This document shows positions 1 to 14,400 of a stretch of 64,000 nt of DNA, one piece after another; within the stretch, counting starts at the first letter, position 1, and each line of letters starts with the position of its first letter. Made by a program: the position numbers and the translations under genes. Origin of the DNA: Marinobacterium sediminicola (GTDB lineage Bacteria; Pseudomonadota; Gammaproteobacteria; Pseudomonadales; Balneatricaceae); NCBI RefSeq assembly GCF_022343685.1, contig NZ_CP092123.1, positions 2,480,001 to 2,544,000 of the forward strand, in the 5' to 3' direction. The notes below the pieces were generated by a model. It did not search any database. It had not been told where the DNA came from and saw nothing but the letters and a program-made list of their open reading frames with translations.

Positions 1-3000
1 AGGGTGTAGGCCGTGTCATAGTCACCGGCAGTAGTGAACTGCACCGAGGAGACCGATTCGCCGGCGATCAGGCCGTTCATCAGATCATTGAGGCTGTTAA
101 TCTGAATCTCGATGTCGCCGAGGTAGATCGGATTACTCAGGCTGGAATCAATCAGCCCCAGCTCACGGCCAAGCATAAAGATCTCGTTCGGCAGGGTCAC
201 ATAACCCGGCAACATCACATTCGCCGAGCCCTCGAAATCCACGGTAACATCCCGGAACAGCGCCCCGAACGGTGAGGAGGTTAACTTGCTGCCATCGACA
301 CTGACGGTCACGCCCTTGCCGACCAGCGCTGCACCATCGAAGCTGATCAGGAAGCCACCGTTGTCATTATCGTTTGCGACGACAATGCCGGTGTAGCCGC
401 CACCCATCTTGGTGTTGAGTGCGCTCTGGAGCTCCTCTGCCGTAATATCCCAGGCCAGATTGGTCAGCGTTTGAGTGGTCGAGCCATAGGTGAAGCTGAG
501 GTCGAAGGTCCCACCGGTGGCCGCCACCATCATCAGGCGGGTCTGGTTGACGACACCGGCCGAGTTGCTGACAACAACAGGAATGGCTGTTACCGCTCCC
601 TGATGCGTCAACGCTCCGCTGTCTGCCTCCAGCAACGGCAGGCCGCGGCCGGCCAGCGTACCGGTAAATTCAATCTCCCAGCCGTCCTGGGGTTTGGCAG
701 CATTATGCAGGCTGACGCTGACATCGGCCCCGGCAATGGCGTTGGGACCAGTGGTCAGAGCCGTACGCAAGGCAGTAGCGACGGCGGTGGCGCCGGCATT
801 CCAGTCGATATTGCCGGTGGTGTAGGTCTTGCCATCCACAGTGGCGCTGAGGGTGAAGGTACCACCGGAACCGGACGGAATCCGTACCCACTGCATTTCG
901 TTAAGCTCACCCAGAGGACCGCCATCGGCCTCCGAACGCAGCTGTTGAACGCCCAGATCCAGTGTTTTGCCATCAAAGCCGGCGCCGCTGACCACGATCT
1001 TCCAGCCCATGCTGGGGTCATCGGCATCGATCTGCTCGACGCTGACAGCGCCTTTCAGGGCCTTGCCGCCAAACAGGAGAGCTTCTTCGACGTAGGCCTG
1101 AACGGTTTCGGCGTCAAAACTGCGCGCCAGCGACTGGGTATAGTAATGCTCACCACCCACAGTGAAGTGCAGCCTGAAGGCATCATCTTTATCCGCCTTG
1201 ACCGTCCAGGCATCTGCCGTTGTACCCTGCCCGCTCAGAGTAAAACCGGTCGGTGTGCTGGTGGTATCCCAGATCAGTGCCACGCTTTCCCCGTCCTGCA
1301 GGGTGAGGATGGAGATGGCAGACCCCAGATAATGACGTCCGTCGCCTTGCCCTGCCGCACCATTGGGATCGTCTCCCAAATAGACGCCGGCCTGGGCAAC
1401 AATGTCGGCGGTTCCGTCTTTCACATCCAGCGAGAACAGGCCCAGCGATGCATTGAACGCCAGCGCCGTACCGTTAACCTCCATGCCCAGACGGGCAAAG
1501 GTTCCGGTATCGTCATCCAGGTTGTCGGTGGTACCGCCATCGAAGTAGTCGTAGACAAACATCGCACCGGAGGCCAGATCCAGACCCAGCGCAATATTGA
1601 TCATGGCGGTTGACTGCAAGTTCACCAATGCGTCGCCGCCAACATCCACAATGCTGCCGACAGAGCCCATCAGGTCTTTCAGTGCCGAGCCACCAATCAG
1701 TTCACCCAGTGTCGCCAGATCAAGTGCAATCGGATAGGTCTTGTCGAGCAGATCGATCTCGTACGGAATATTGAGCATCACCGCATTGGAGGCGGCGTCG
1801 TACTCAAGGCTGACACCGAATACATCCGGACGGGAGGGATCATAGATCGGCAGGCCGAAACTGTCGGCCAGAACTTCCTGCAATTGCCCTACGCCGGTCG
1901 CCGGGTTGTTGCCAACCTCTTCGACCGCACGTGCCAGTTCGACCGCGATGTCGAACATGTCATTGACGCTCAGGTCGATGACCGGGATATCCTGGTCAAG
2001 GAAACTGAAGGTTTCAAACTGGCTGAGCAGGTTCGAGGCCATGCGCAGGCCTTCGATGATCTGCACCCAGGACAGGTCGCCGAACCCGGTCAGGGCGTCA
2101 GCCCCGATCACCCGAACATCCACTGCTTCCGACAACGAAAGGGCGCCATTCCACACATCAATGATCGGCAGACTGATCTCGATGCGCGGGTCAACGTCAG
2201 GCGGCAACAAACTCAGGTCACCTGCATCCAGGCTGATACCATCGATGATCAGGTTCGCCATCGGCTGGCTGCCGATCGTGTAATTGCTGTCACTGAAAGT
2301 GACTGGGCTTATATACTCATTGAGCAGACGACGACCTTCTACACGCATGCTGGCAAGCGTTGGCGCCACGAAATGAAGCGCGGCGTTCGGAGTGACGAAG
2401 GTTTCCTTTTCCAAGAAATCATAGCGCTGCAGGTCGCCCGCACTGACCCAGGTATGGGACTTCAGATCAGCGACTTGCTGACTGGTCAGTTTACCGGCGT
2501 TTTCATTGCTCCACCGGTCAATGGCCGCGTCGATGGCTGTATTCAAGTCATTGGCGAGATCAGCCACACTGCTGTTGCCCAGCGTAGCGGACGCCAACAG
2601 TTTCACTTGCAGCTCGATGGGGCGCCCTTCGTTCAGGCTCTCGCTTTCCAGGGTAATCGCCAGCCCCACATCTTCAGACAGAACCCCCGTTTCACCGCCA
2701 CTGGGTGCCGCGATCAAAGCCTTGGTGCCACCGGCCGTCAGGTTAAAATCGCCCCGCATGCCCAAAAGGCTGTTTTTCAGAGTCGCTGCATCGATCAGCT
2801 CGTCGAGATATACGCGTCCACCTGGAGTGCCATCCGGTCCATCCAGCAAGCGCACATTCACACCGGCATCGATTTGAGCCAGCATGTTTTCCATTGACAG
2901 GTCAACAAAGCCGATGGAAGCGCTGCCCTCAAACTGTTCGACACCCGCCACCAGGCGGGCACCCACAAGGGTATCTTCAAGGTAGACGGACACGCCGCCG

Positions 3001-6000
3001 GCCTTGTTCAGGGCATCTGCCACGAAACCGAAATGTCGTACCAGAGGATCATGGTCCTGTGCAGCAAACCTCAGTGACGCAATATGCTCACCCAGGGTGT
3101 TCAGGATCAGTACCGGCTTACCATCCGCAGCGGTGCCAAGATCAAAGCTCAACGCCTGACCCAGGTTACCCACCTTGCTCTCCAGCGGGCCAAGAGCACT
3201 GCCTGAAATAGCCGCCAAAGCCGAATTCAGTGCACTCTTCAACTCCTCGGGGGTGTAGGTGCCTTGCAAAATGCCAACCGTGATCCGGTTATCATGGGTA
3301 GCGGTTGTTATGCCATCTGTCGACTGGTCATCCGCACCATCAATGATCAGGTCAAACGCACTACCGTTGTCCAGCGTCAGTGAGCCTGGCAGGCTCACTT
3401 TAGACATCTGAATCTGCGCCTTGAGCGTTGCAGTACCAAACAGCGACTCAAAGGCAGAAACCGTAGCTCCTTGATCGGGAGCGATGGCCACTTCAGTGAT
3501 CGTTTTGCCGTAAAAGGTCAGAGCCAGCTGATTGGCGCCTGTATCAAGCGACAGGTCGATGGCCTGCCCCAAATTCTGGTAGCCCAGAAGAGACAGCGCT
3601 GACTTGGCATGTACCGATGTACCGCTCAAGGCCGCCCGGATGTCCGCCAGCAGATGATCCAGGCTGGTATTGTCCTTCTGATCAGCAGCAGCGATGGTGA
3701 CGGTATAACTGTCGTTATCGAATCGGACACTGAAAGAAGCATCAACCGTCGGGTTGTAGTTGCTATTGGCAACCGGGTCACCATTACCGTCGAGGATCAC
3801 ATCACCGGTGTCCGGATCTTTTTGATAGGGCTCGGGATCGTATGCCTTGGCTGGATCCTGCAGGAACTGGCCAAATCCAGTATTCACACCGCCAGAGACA
3901 TTACCCATGAGCTCGGCGGACATGAGAACACCACTGGTGATCTGGAAGTTTTGCGGACGGTTGAAGTCCAAACCAATGGTCGTGGTCAAATCGACCCCAC
4001 CATTGATCGCCAGCAGGCCGGACAGATCCAGAGAAGCCAACGGATCGAGATCATCAATACTCAGACCGAGCGGCAGTTCCAGTGCCGGTAGTGAAGGTGA
4101 CAGACTGACATCGAACATGAAGTCCATCGCCACCGGGTCGAAGCGGGCCGCAATGTTGAACGTCTCGCCACTCGGCAGAAGCTCGTTAATGGCGTCGGCC
4201 AAAACGGTCGCAAAGTCTTCCAGAGTGTTGAACTTGGGCCCGATTTCAGTTTCTGCTTTACGGCCATAGTCACCAAAGCCAAGGGCCTGGCTGCCATTAC
4301 CGTAATCTGTGGTCGTATCAACGGACTGGAGGCCGTGGAATACCAGCAGTGTGGGCAGGTTGCGATCGCCCAGCGCACCCGAGAACTGAATATCGTAACT
4401 GAAGGCACTGGCGGTCTCGCCCGGAACTGCCACCACGCTCACATCGACATCCGCAATGGCGCGAGTGCCTGAACTGAAGGCCAGCTTCAGCGCTTTTTGC
4501 AGCTCCATGGCCCGTTTTTCGTGCAGACTCAAACCGGTGGCATCAATACCCTGTTCGGTCAGCCAGGCATCCAAATCAGCCTCAGCCGGCAATACCTCGA
4601 GAGGTTCCTGCAGGTTGTAGTAGCTACCGTCCACTTCCATCATCAGCGAGTAACGGCCACCTGTAACGTTATTGAACGTCAGGCGCTGCACCTCATCCCG
4701 AGCAACCCGCTCATCACTTTGAGCCTGGCCATCCTGCAGGGTATAGGTAACCGCTTCTGCCCCGGCAAATGCACGCAGCTCACTGAATTCAGCGTCCAGC
4801 AAGGGCACATCGGTCTTCGCCAGTGCTCCACCGAAGGTGATTTCAAACACGTTATTCTGCTGATCGTTGGCGAGCGCAACGGTTACGCTGCCATTGCTTC
4901 CCAGAGCAGCATTCAGTGCGCTCTGGATAGTGGCCGCGTCCGCATTGGCGGAGATCGGACCTGTCTGAAGTGGTTCCCCACCACTAAATGCCAGCGATAG
5001 AGTATAGCTGCCAGAAACGGCATCATTCACGGTCAGCCGCTGCACTTCGTTGAGGCCACTTGCCTCACCGCCCGCCAGAACAGGCTCAATCAGAACACCA
5101 GCACTGGGGATAATGCCCACATAGACGAAGTCATCCACATTGACCGGGCGAATATTCAGCTTGCCCCAGGTCAGACCGTCATTCTTGGGTCGAAGCTCTG
5201 AGGTGCCAACCTGAATCAGGCTGGAAAGAATCTCTTGCCCTTCAATCTGGCTGTTTGTGGACTCTGTGCTGCCTCCGGCCGTCACAGTCAAAGTGACATT
5301 CAGATTCAGAGCCTGGATTGTTTTACCCGCCAGATCACCGACAAACATCACATCCCAGCGCTGATCTTCACCCTCAGGTGTATCGACAGCGATCAGGCTG
5401 ACATTGCCCGCGCCTACACCCTCCAGCTGTTCAAGCGCCCCCAGCAGAGCCTGCTGGGCATCAGCCACGCTCATGTTGGCGATATCGACGCTGACGCTGT
5501 AGGTACTTTCGTCGGCAAACTTGATTTCGACCACCTGGCTGACGGTTTCACCAACCGCCGCCATAACCGGTTCAAGTGCAATCGACTGTAGCGGTGTCAA
5601 CTGCAGGGCAGGCAGGTTCTGCCCCGCCAGACGACCGGTAAACTCGACACTCCAACGCTGTGCATCACCGGTGACCTTGACATTGCCCACACCGACCTCG
5701 GGCAGCGCTTCCAGAATCGCTTGCAGCTCAGCCGCGGATGCGGTCGCGGCAAAGCTCTCTGATAGAGTGCCACCATTGCCCAACTGGATACGATAGTCAC
5801 CTACCGACGCCCCCAGCAGAATATCCTGTACCTCGTTGCGCAAGTACGCCTCGCGACTGGTACCCAAAGAGACATCCGGAGTGGTCGCGTTGGTCAGATT
5901 GGTTACGGTCAGTTGAGCCAAATTCTGGCCATCTGCAACGCCACCAAAGCTGATTTCCCAGCTGCCGCTGGTAACCTGTTTAACACCGATCTCCAGACCG

Positions 6001-8460
6001 GTGAGATCACCCAATTTGCTGCCGCCGGACGTTGCGTTCAACAGCGCCGTCTTGAGTGCAGAAGCACTCATGTCGCTGGAAAGTGTGCCGGATGCACCGG
6101 TTGACCAGGTGGTGCCGCCATAGCTCCAGCTCAGGTCAAAGCGGGCCGGGTTGGACGGATCAGCGTTCACGGTGAGCGTTTGAACCTCACCGGATGCATT
6201 TTGTCCCTGTTCCAGTTCGACAATGGTAACTCCACGGGTTTCACCGGAAGGTACATAGGTTCCCGCTTTCATGCTGCCGTAATAGACAGACATCTTGGGG
6301 ACATCCTTGTTGGCCAGCTCACCCTGGAACTCAATCAGGAACTTGGGTGCCGAGCCGTAGTTGAGCTTCTTGCCGGTCGGATCCAGGGGGTCTTTCTGCG
6401 GGAAGGTAACCTTAACGTTCCCTACCCCGGCAATCTTCTCCAGAGCCTGACGGATCATTTTGGCCTGAAGATTCCCGGTCGGGTCCGCAATATAGCGAAT
6501 GGGATCCGTCGTCTGCCCCATCAACTGCAGCTCGAACTTGCCTGAAGCATAGCCGCTGATGGCCAGTACCTGGGTTTCACTGCTGCCAGTTGAGCTTGCA
6601 ACGGTTTCAGTCACAGACGACGTAGCCGTTGAGGGCACGTCCATGCTGTAAGTGAAGTCATCAGCCGTAAAGGCCCGGCCGGATACCGCGCCGGCAAATT
6701 CAATGCGGAAGCCTTCGCCACGACTGCCTGTGATCTGGATGTTATCAGCCACAGTTCCGGTAGCGGTTGCAAAGGTTTCAGCCAGTGCATTGGCGATCTC
6801 GATATCGCTCATGCTGGCGGTAATCGCCAGGTTCTGCTCGGCTCTGTCCTTGTATGCCAGCGACAGGGTGCCGGTTGCCGTGCCAAGTTCGAAACGCAGC
6901 TCTGCGTTGACAGGCTCTCCACCCGCCTGACCTTCAGTCACATTGGCCGCCGTTCCGGTTACCGCTGCACTGCTGTTGCTGCTGGAATCCGTATTGGTGG
7001 TATCGGTTTCGGTCGTCTCGCTGACCCACTGCGGCAGGCTGTCCTGCAGCTGCAGTGCACCGTTGGTCGCTTCCGCGATACGGCCACTGATATATTCAGC
7101 CAGCTCATTAATGTGGGTAAAGCCGCTGGTTTCAGCCTGCAACAGGGTCACGGTGTACAGACTAGGCGCCAAATCCCCCGGACGCTGCAACACCAGGTCA
7201 AACGCCACATCGCCGCTCAAGCGGGGAGAAATGGGCTCCTCACTGGTCAGATCGAAGCTCAGCACACCCTGAAGCTTTTCGTTCAGGACCTTGGTCCAGC
7301 CGTAGGCAAAATCGAAGGCATCCCCCAGATCACTGCCGGTAAACGGAATTGGAATCTGGAAGGCTTCCGAATCACGGAACTGGTTGAGGAAGTCCCCGAT
7401 ATTGACCAGCATCTGCACCATCATGGCCGGCGTCATGTTGGTCAAGCTGGCCAGGTTGGTCAGGTTCTTCTTGACGATCACCGGATCGGTGCCGCTGATC
7501 AGTTCCATATCGATCGGAACCGCTTCGCTGCCCCAGTACACCTCGATGCTCGGATTCTCACCACCGGTCAGTTTGGTCAGGTCACCGCCAAAGAGGTTCG
7601 CCTTCAGCGGGAAGTCCGCCTCTGCCCAAATGGTTGCCTGAGCATCGATCAGATCGGACATGCTGCTGGCCGCCAGGAAGTCCGCCAGCGAGACACGCTG
7701 CCCGACCGCATCGGCGGCAACACTGTCCTTGACGTTCACACTGGCATCGGCCACGAAATGAACACTGCCGTTATCGATTTCGGCATCCAGTACGCCGAGG
7801 GAAACGCCGGCATTGAAGCTATCGGTACCGGCCACAACCTGCGCCGAAATATCACGGGCCTGGAAGAAATAGCTGTCGCCGGTGGTCAGATCCGCCAGGC
7901 TGTCAAAGGCCAGACCGAAGGAGAGGTCAAGATTGACCAGCGCATCCAGATCCAGAGTACCGTCACCCTTGAGCGCAAAGCCCAGCTCCTCAAGGCCTGT
8001 GCCAAGATTGAACGGCAGTGACAGCATCTTGCCCAGATTCAGCCCCAGGTCCAGGGACAACCCGCGGCTTCCGCCCTGCTGAGCGGTAGTGATACGTGCC
8101 TGCCCACCGGTCAGGTTGCTGCCGTCAACACGCAACTGGGAAACATTGGTGCCGGCCCAGTTGCCTCCGAATGCGATGGCATAGGCACCCGCCACCGCAT
8201 CGTAGACGACCGTCAGATCGGCTTCAGCGTCGAACAGCGCTCCCATCTCGGCCCAGAGCGCATTTTTAATGGCCGTTGCCGTCGCAGCTGTATCGGTCGG
8301 ATCATAGTTGATAGCCGCGGTGTTGTAGCTGGCCCCCCCCTGAGAGAAGCTCAGGCTGAACGAGCCTCCGGTTGCACCGGCATCAACACTGAGATGCTGA
8401 ATTTCGTTCTGGTCATCGATGAACAAGCCGCCACCGATGGTGAACGGCCCCTGCTGGGAC
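1..8460 (-). repeat. Array of about 95-residue beta-rich repeats in the giant protein
   Basis: More than ten diverged copies are visible. Each has an opening like VQxLTV, a central (A)(L/I)xxAL helix-like stretch, a glycine-rich turn, and a closing (I/V)xFxGxL followed by a leucine-rich strand. Examples of the closing motif are EISFGG, SVEFTG, EITFGG, DIQFSG, EIEFTG and LISFDG. Between about 1600 and 4700 the repeats alternate with longer non-repetitive segments. The pattern is typical of giant bacterial surface proteins; no specific ligand can be named. Confidence 0.6.
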
Positions 8461-11400
8461 TCTCCATACTGGTTCGGCAGCAGCGACTCCAGATCGGAGT
8501 AAACACCGGTCGCGCCCAGGAAGTCCCGCAGCCAATTGATCAGGCCGCTGTAGGTATGATCACCCGCGCTGGCATAGTAGTCATCCAGCACGCTGGTACG
8601 AACCTCGTTGCCGGAGGCGTCAACGGAGACACGCTGGAAGGACAGGAGATCCCCCAAGGTACGCCCGTCCTCGCTCTTGAGCATGTCGCCCAGGCTCTTG
8701 TCCAGGAAAGGCAGTACCGAGTCGAGGAAGCTGGAGCCGTCCAGCGAACTGCCGACTGATGCCACTTTGGCGAACAGGTCTTCAAGATTGGCACGTACGG
8801 TTGCCGCATCGATGCTGACATCGAAGAAATAGTCCGGCGCAAAGGTGCCGTTGACGATGTTGGACGTGATGGTCAGGACCGGGTTACCCCAGTCACTCAC
8901 ATTGAAACCGCCCAAATCTCCACCCAGCACAAAACGCCCCGCCAGAGACATAGCAGGGGTCAGATCGAAAACTCCGTCGAATCCGGCAGCACTCAGGTCG
9001 CTGAGGGTAATGCGCCCTTTGCCATCGCTGTTATCCGGGTCTTCCGCGGTAATGCTGGCGGCGACACGTACACTGAACTCGCCTTCGGTAATACCGGCAT
9101 TGGCAAAGTCAGCCGCGCTGAGGATCGCCTCAATATTGAACAGATCCAGCGCTACACCGGTGTCGAAGCGATTCAGGTTGAAGAAGATATCCGAGTCACC
9201 CGGCTCCGGCAGCGGGATATCACCCACCGGTGTTGAGCCGGTGCGGGTGGCAACAGCAATGCCGGCATCCAGGTCCAGTGCGAGAACGAAGCGACCCAGA
9301 CCGTCCGCGCCCAGGGTCAGCACATCACCCAGCGCAAAATCGAAACCGAAGTTGAACAACTGATCGATGTTGCTGATCAGGTTGAAGCCCAGAATCACCT
9401 CGCTGCCGCTGGTATCGAACATCGGACTGATGGCGATGCGCGGGCCATCCAACGGCTCATCAAACACATTGTCCAGGACTGCCTGATCCATATTCAGGCT
9501 GGTAATGAACTCGGCAGTTGCTGCGCCAAAGCTGGTCAGCGCGTCATAGAAGGCACCGGCGGCAGATCCGATATAACTGCCGATATCCAGCGCTGCCCCC
9601 AACAGGCGGGCACCGTCCAGATTGAGCTTGTAAGTACCGTCAATGGTCAATCCATCCCAGTTGCCCAGGGACAGATCCAGACCCGAGAAATTCCAGTCCA
9701 TGCCGATATTGGGCAGTTTCATGCCACTGAAATCAGCACCGCGGAAACTGCCGAACTGGAACAGGTCGGCGCTAAGACTGGTCAGTGCGGACAGATCCAG
9801 GCCAGAGAAATCGACCCAGCCAAAATCCAGCGGCGTGGAGCTGCCACCAGAGGTCCAGGCACTCCTGATATTGGTGAGGAAATTACCGATACCGCTGACA
9901 CCGGTCAGGTCGATACCGACAAAATCGGCCCCACTCAGCGACCAGGTAATATTGCTGTTGAAACTGAAATTACCGAAATCGACATTGCGGAAAATACCCG
10001 ACAGCACGCCGCTCGGCAGCGTCACGTCAGACCAGCGTGAACCGGTCCAGTCCACCGCGCCAAAGGTCGCGCCGGTGAAGTTGACGTTGCTCAGGGTCGA
10101 CCAGCCCAGCTTCAGGCTGCCCAGGTTGATGCCGCTGAAATCCAGACCACTCAGGTCCCAGCCGGAGAAGTCGAAACCGCTCAGGTCGATACCGCTGGCC
10201 CAGGTGGTTGCGCTTCCGGTCGTGGCGCTCGGCAGAGAACCCAGCGAAATGCGAGACAGCATGCCGGTGATATTGGCCAGCGTGCCGGTGACATTACTCC
10301 AGTCCACATCCAGCGCCAGCGCCTTGGACAGGTTAACGCCCGTCAGGTTGCTGCCGTCGAATACCACACCCCGCAGGTTGACACCGGACAGATCGAAGCC
10401 GCTCAGGTTGACGCCGGAGAAGTCGAGACCGGACAGATCCCAGCCGCTCCAGTCCTTCACACTCCAGCCGGACAGATCAAGACCGCTGCTCAAACGACTG
10501 GCGCTGGACGCCTTTGAGCCGAACAGGCTGCGTAGATCAACATCCACGATCATGCCGGTCAGGTTGGTGTCGAGGTCGAAACGCAGGTCGCTGCTGAACC
10601 AGCTGGACCAGTTCACATCCAGTGCCAGCGCGTTCGACAGGTTGGCTCCGGACAGGTTGGAGCCCACCAGATCCGCCCAGCGCAGGTTGGCGCCGCTGAA
10701 GTTCACGCCACTCAGGTTGGCGCCACGCAGGTTGATGCGGGACAGATCGAAGCCGCTGAAGTCGGTACCGCTCAGGTCCACACCGGAGAAGTCGATGCCG
10801 CGCAGGTCGATACCGCTCCAGTCAATGCCAGTCAGGATGGCGCCGTCGAAGATCGCCTTGCGCAACAGGCTGGCTCCGTCAAACAGCGCACCGGTCAGAT
10901 TGGCACCGCTGAAGTCTACGCCCGACAGGTCGAGGCCACGGAAGTTCGCGCCCGCCAGATTGGCACCGCTGAAATCGAAGTTACGCAGGGCGTCAATGCC
11001 CAGCTTGCTGAAATCAAAGCCGGACAGATCATAGCCGCTCCAGTCCGTCTGACTGGTTGTAAACGGAATGGTCAGATCACGGGAGAGCGCCAGATTCAGC
11101 GCTTCTACCAGCCCGGACAGAGACGGGAATTCAGTGGTATAGCTGAAGTCATTCAGGTACACCGCTGCGGCATCACGCAGATTGAACACATCGATGCTGG
11201 CCGCCTCACTGCTGTCGCTGTCAAAGCCCAGCAGTTCGTTGACACTCTTGTCCAACCCCGGAATCTTGCCGTTCAGAACCGCATTATCCAGCGCTGAATT
11301 GCCGCTGTCGTCGATGCTGCCCAACAGCTCAAGAATGCTGTCTCTGAGGGTTTCGGTGATACGAACATCCAGGAACAGATCAGGTGACGCCACCTCCCAG

Positions 11401-14400
11401 TCGCCGGTTTCGGCATTGCGGGAGATCAGTTCAGGTGCACGGAAAATCAGCGTCGGCAGGCCAAAGTCATTCAGGTTGAAGCCGGCACCTTCAGCGTTGA
11501 GCAGCAAGCTGCCCCGCAGGTTCGAGGTGGTCTGCAGTTCAACCAGATCCGCCCAGGCGGTACTGCCTCTTTCGGTGCTGGTAATACGATTCAAGCCGTC
11601 ATCATTGTTTGGATCTGTCAGCGTCAGCTGTGCTGCTGCACGCAGGTCGATCACGCCTTCGCTGACCGACACATTCGCCAGTCCGGCTACGGAGAGACTG
11701 GCATCCAGCTCGCTGACCGCCAGACGCACCCCCGCATCAAAGCGGTTCAGACGCAGCCAGCTCTCGGAGTCGAGGCTGAACGTGCCTTCGCTGCCACTGG
11801 CGATATCGACGCCCAGGTCAGCATTGAGTGCGGCGACCAGACGTGCACTGGCCATCGCCGAGAGGTTGAACTCGGGAGCCAGCTGCTGTGCTTCAGCCGG
11901 CAGGTCAGCCGTGTCGAGCATAAACTCGCGGCTGACTTCTGTATCGATATTGACCTGAAGGTTCAGCCCCAGCGTGATGCCATCAGCATTGATCTGCAGC
12001 CCACCCAAGAAGCTGAACAGCGGCCCTTCAGCCCCCTCAGTGAATACATCATCCAGCGCAAACGGTGCCATGGCCGCTTTCAGCGTTTCCGCAGAAGCCG
12101 CATTGAAACGTGTCAGCTCATCGTAAACGGCACCGTTCAGTGCGCTGGTCAGCGCATCAAGCTGGGCCGCCGCATCGGCTCCTGCCGCTTCAATATTGGC
12201 CAGCACAGCTCCGCGCAGGTTGGCCAGAGTCAGGCTCGCATCGGTCAGAATGGCCCCGGTCAGATCTGCACCCGCCATGTTCAGGCTATCCAGCACCTTG
12301 CCCGTCAGGTCGGCACCTGCCAGATTCGCACGTTCAAAATTGCCTTTCAGTACATCAGGCAGCCCCTGCACATCGGCCAGAGAGGCGGCAATGAAACTGG
12401 TCGTGTCATCCAGAATGGCGGTTGCCAGATTGGCGCCTGCAAATTCGGCACCGTTCAGACGCGCACCGGCCAGGTTCAGGTTGCTGAAGTCGATACCGGA
12501 CAGGTCAAAGCCGGACAGATCAAATCCGGACAGGTCCGCACTCAGTGAGCCGGCTGAAGCACCGATGCTCTTCAGCTGATCCAGCAGCGATGCCGGATCG
12601 GAGAAGTCCAGACCGGACAGTTCCGTCCCGAAGGCAATGGCATCATCCAACAGCGCCTGCACATCAGCCGCAGCGTTCTCGAACTGCGCCTTGTAGATCA
12701 AAGCCTGGTCCAGCGTCGCGCCCCCCAGACGGGTCACATCCAGAACAGCTTCACGCAGGCTGGCGCCAGCCAGGCTGGCGTTGGTGAAGTCGACTTTCGA
12801 CAGGTCGAGTCCACTCAGGTCGAAGCCGTCCAGCATATAACCGGACAGATCCGCCAGGCCGCTTGCCGGGTCCAGACGGACCGCCGACAGGTAATCCCCC
12901 GCCGCTTTCAGCTCCTTGGCCAGCTCTCCGGTAAACAGGGCTCCGGCCACGCGCGTGGTATTGCTGACGGTTGCACGACTGAAGTTGGCCGCAACCAGTG
13001 AGGCAGCACTGAGGTCGACACCACTGAGATCGGTATCGGCGAAGACGGCACCGCGCAGGTCCAGTCCGGCCAACAGCAGGCCGGACAGCGTTGCCCCCCT
13101 CAGGTTGGCATCGCGCAATACGGCACCGGATGTCACCTTGCCATCGGCACCATAGGTGGCAAATGTCGCTCCGGTCAGGTTGGCACCGGCGAAGTTAACA
13201 CCGGTCAGGTCTGCACCGGTGAAGTTGGCGCCACGCAGGTCCGCTCCGACAAAACTGAAGCCCCGCAGGTCCATGCCGCTGAAGTCGGTCCAGGCCAGCT
13301 GGGCACCGGACCAGTCCGATTGCACCGGGCTGAACGGCATTGCCGAGGCCTTCGCCAGTGCTTCATTCAGTGCGGCCGCCAGGCCTCTGATGGTGGCAGT
13401 TTCGGTTCCTGTGGTACCACCAAAACCCAGCGTACTGCTCTGGAAGTACTGCTCAGCCGCTGTCTGCAGGTTGAACAAGGCCGACAACACACTCTGGTCA
13501 CCGCTTACGGTGAACAGTTCAGACAGGGTCTTGTTCAACCCCGGAATCACGGTATTGAGGAAATCGCTGTCAAGCGCACTGTCGCCCACCGACTTGAACT
13601 GCTGCAAGACGGACAACAGCTGATCACGCTGTGTTGTGGTCAAAGCGACATCCAGCGTCACGGCAGGCGAGTTGAAACGCGCATTGCCATTGTCGTCGGT
13701 AATGAACAACTGATCGGAGTTCACATTGACGATCAGATTGCCCAGCATGTCGGTGAAGCTGGAACCACCGATGGTGATACCGGGATCTACCTCTACCCGG
13801 AAACCGGCATCGAAACGGGCTGCAGGTGTCAGCGTAATGACATTCCTGTACCATCCGGTCGGATCGGCCGCCTTGAGCGCCGACACTTCAGACAGGCTCA
13901 GCTTGCCATCACCATTGGGGTCAGCCAGTCCAACGCGCCCGGCTACGGACAACGCCAGCTCACCATCCAGAACCGATACGGTCCCCAGATTGACGACCTC
14001 CAGTGTCGCAGTAAAGCCGTAAAGCCCTGCACTCGCCCCGACATCAAAGCGGTTCAGCCCCACCAGCACTTCGGTATCGCTGAAAGCCGGAACCGGCAGG
14101 TCGCCCACGAGCGTTCCCTGCTTGACCAGCGGCACTTCGACCATTGCTTCGAGATCCAGTGCCACAACCAGTCGAGCCATGGCAGTACCGGACACGTCAA
14201 AGCTGCCGAGCGCCGTCAGCGCTTCCATGCCCAGATCATCCAGGCCAATGGCAAACTCCAGGCGCGACATCAGGTCCTGATTGACCTGAATCCGGAAGCC
14301 CAAAGAGACGCTCTCCGTACCATTGGGTGTAAAACTCGGGGTAAAGGCAAATGCCGGCCCTGACAGCGGTGTGCCGAACACATCGTCGAGCACCACTTCG

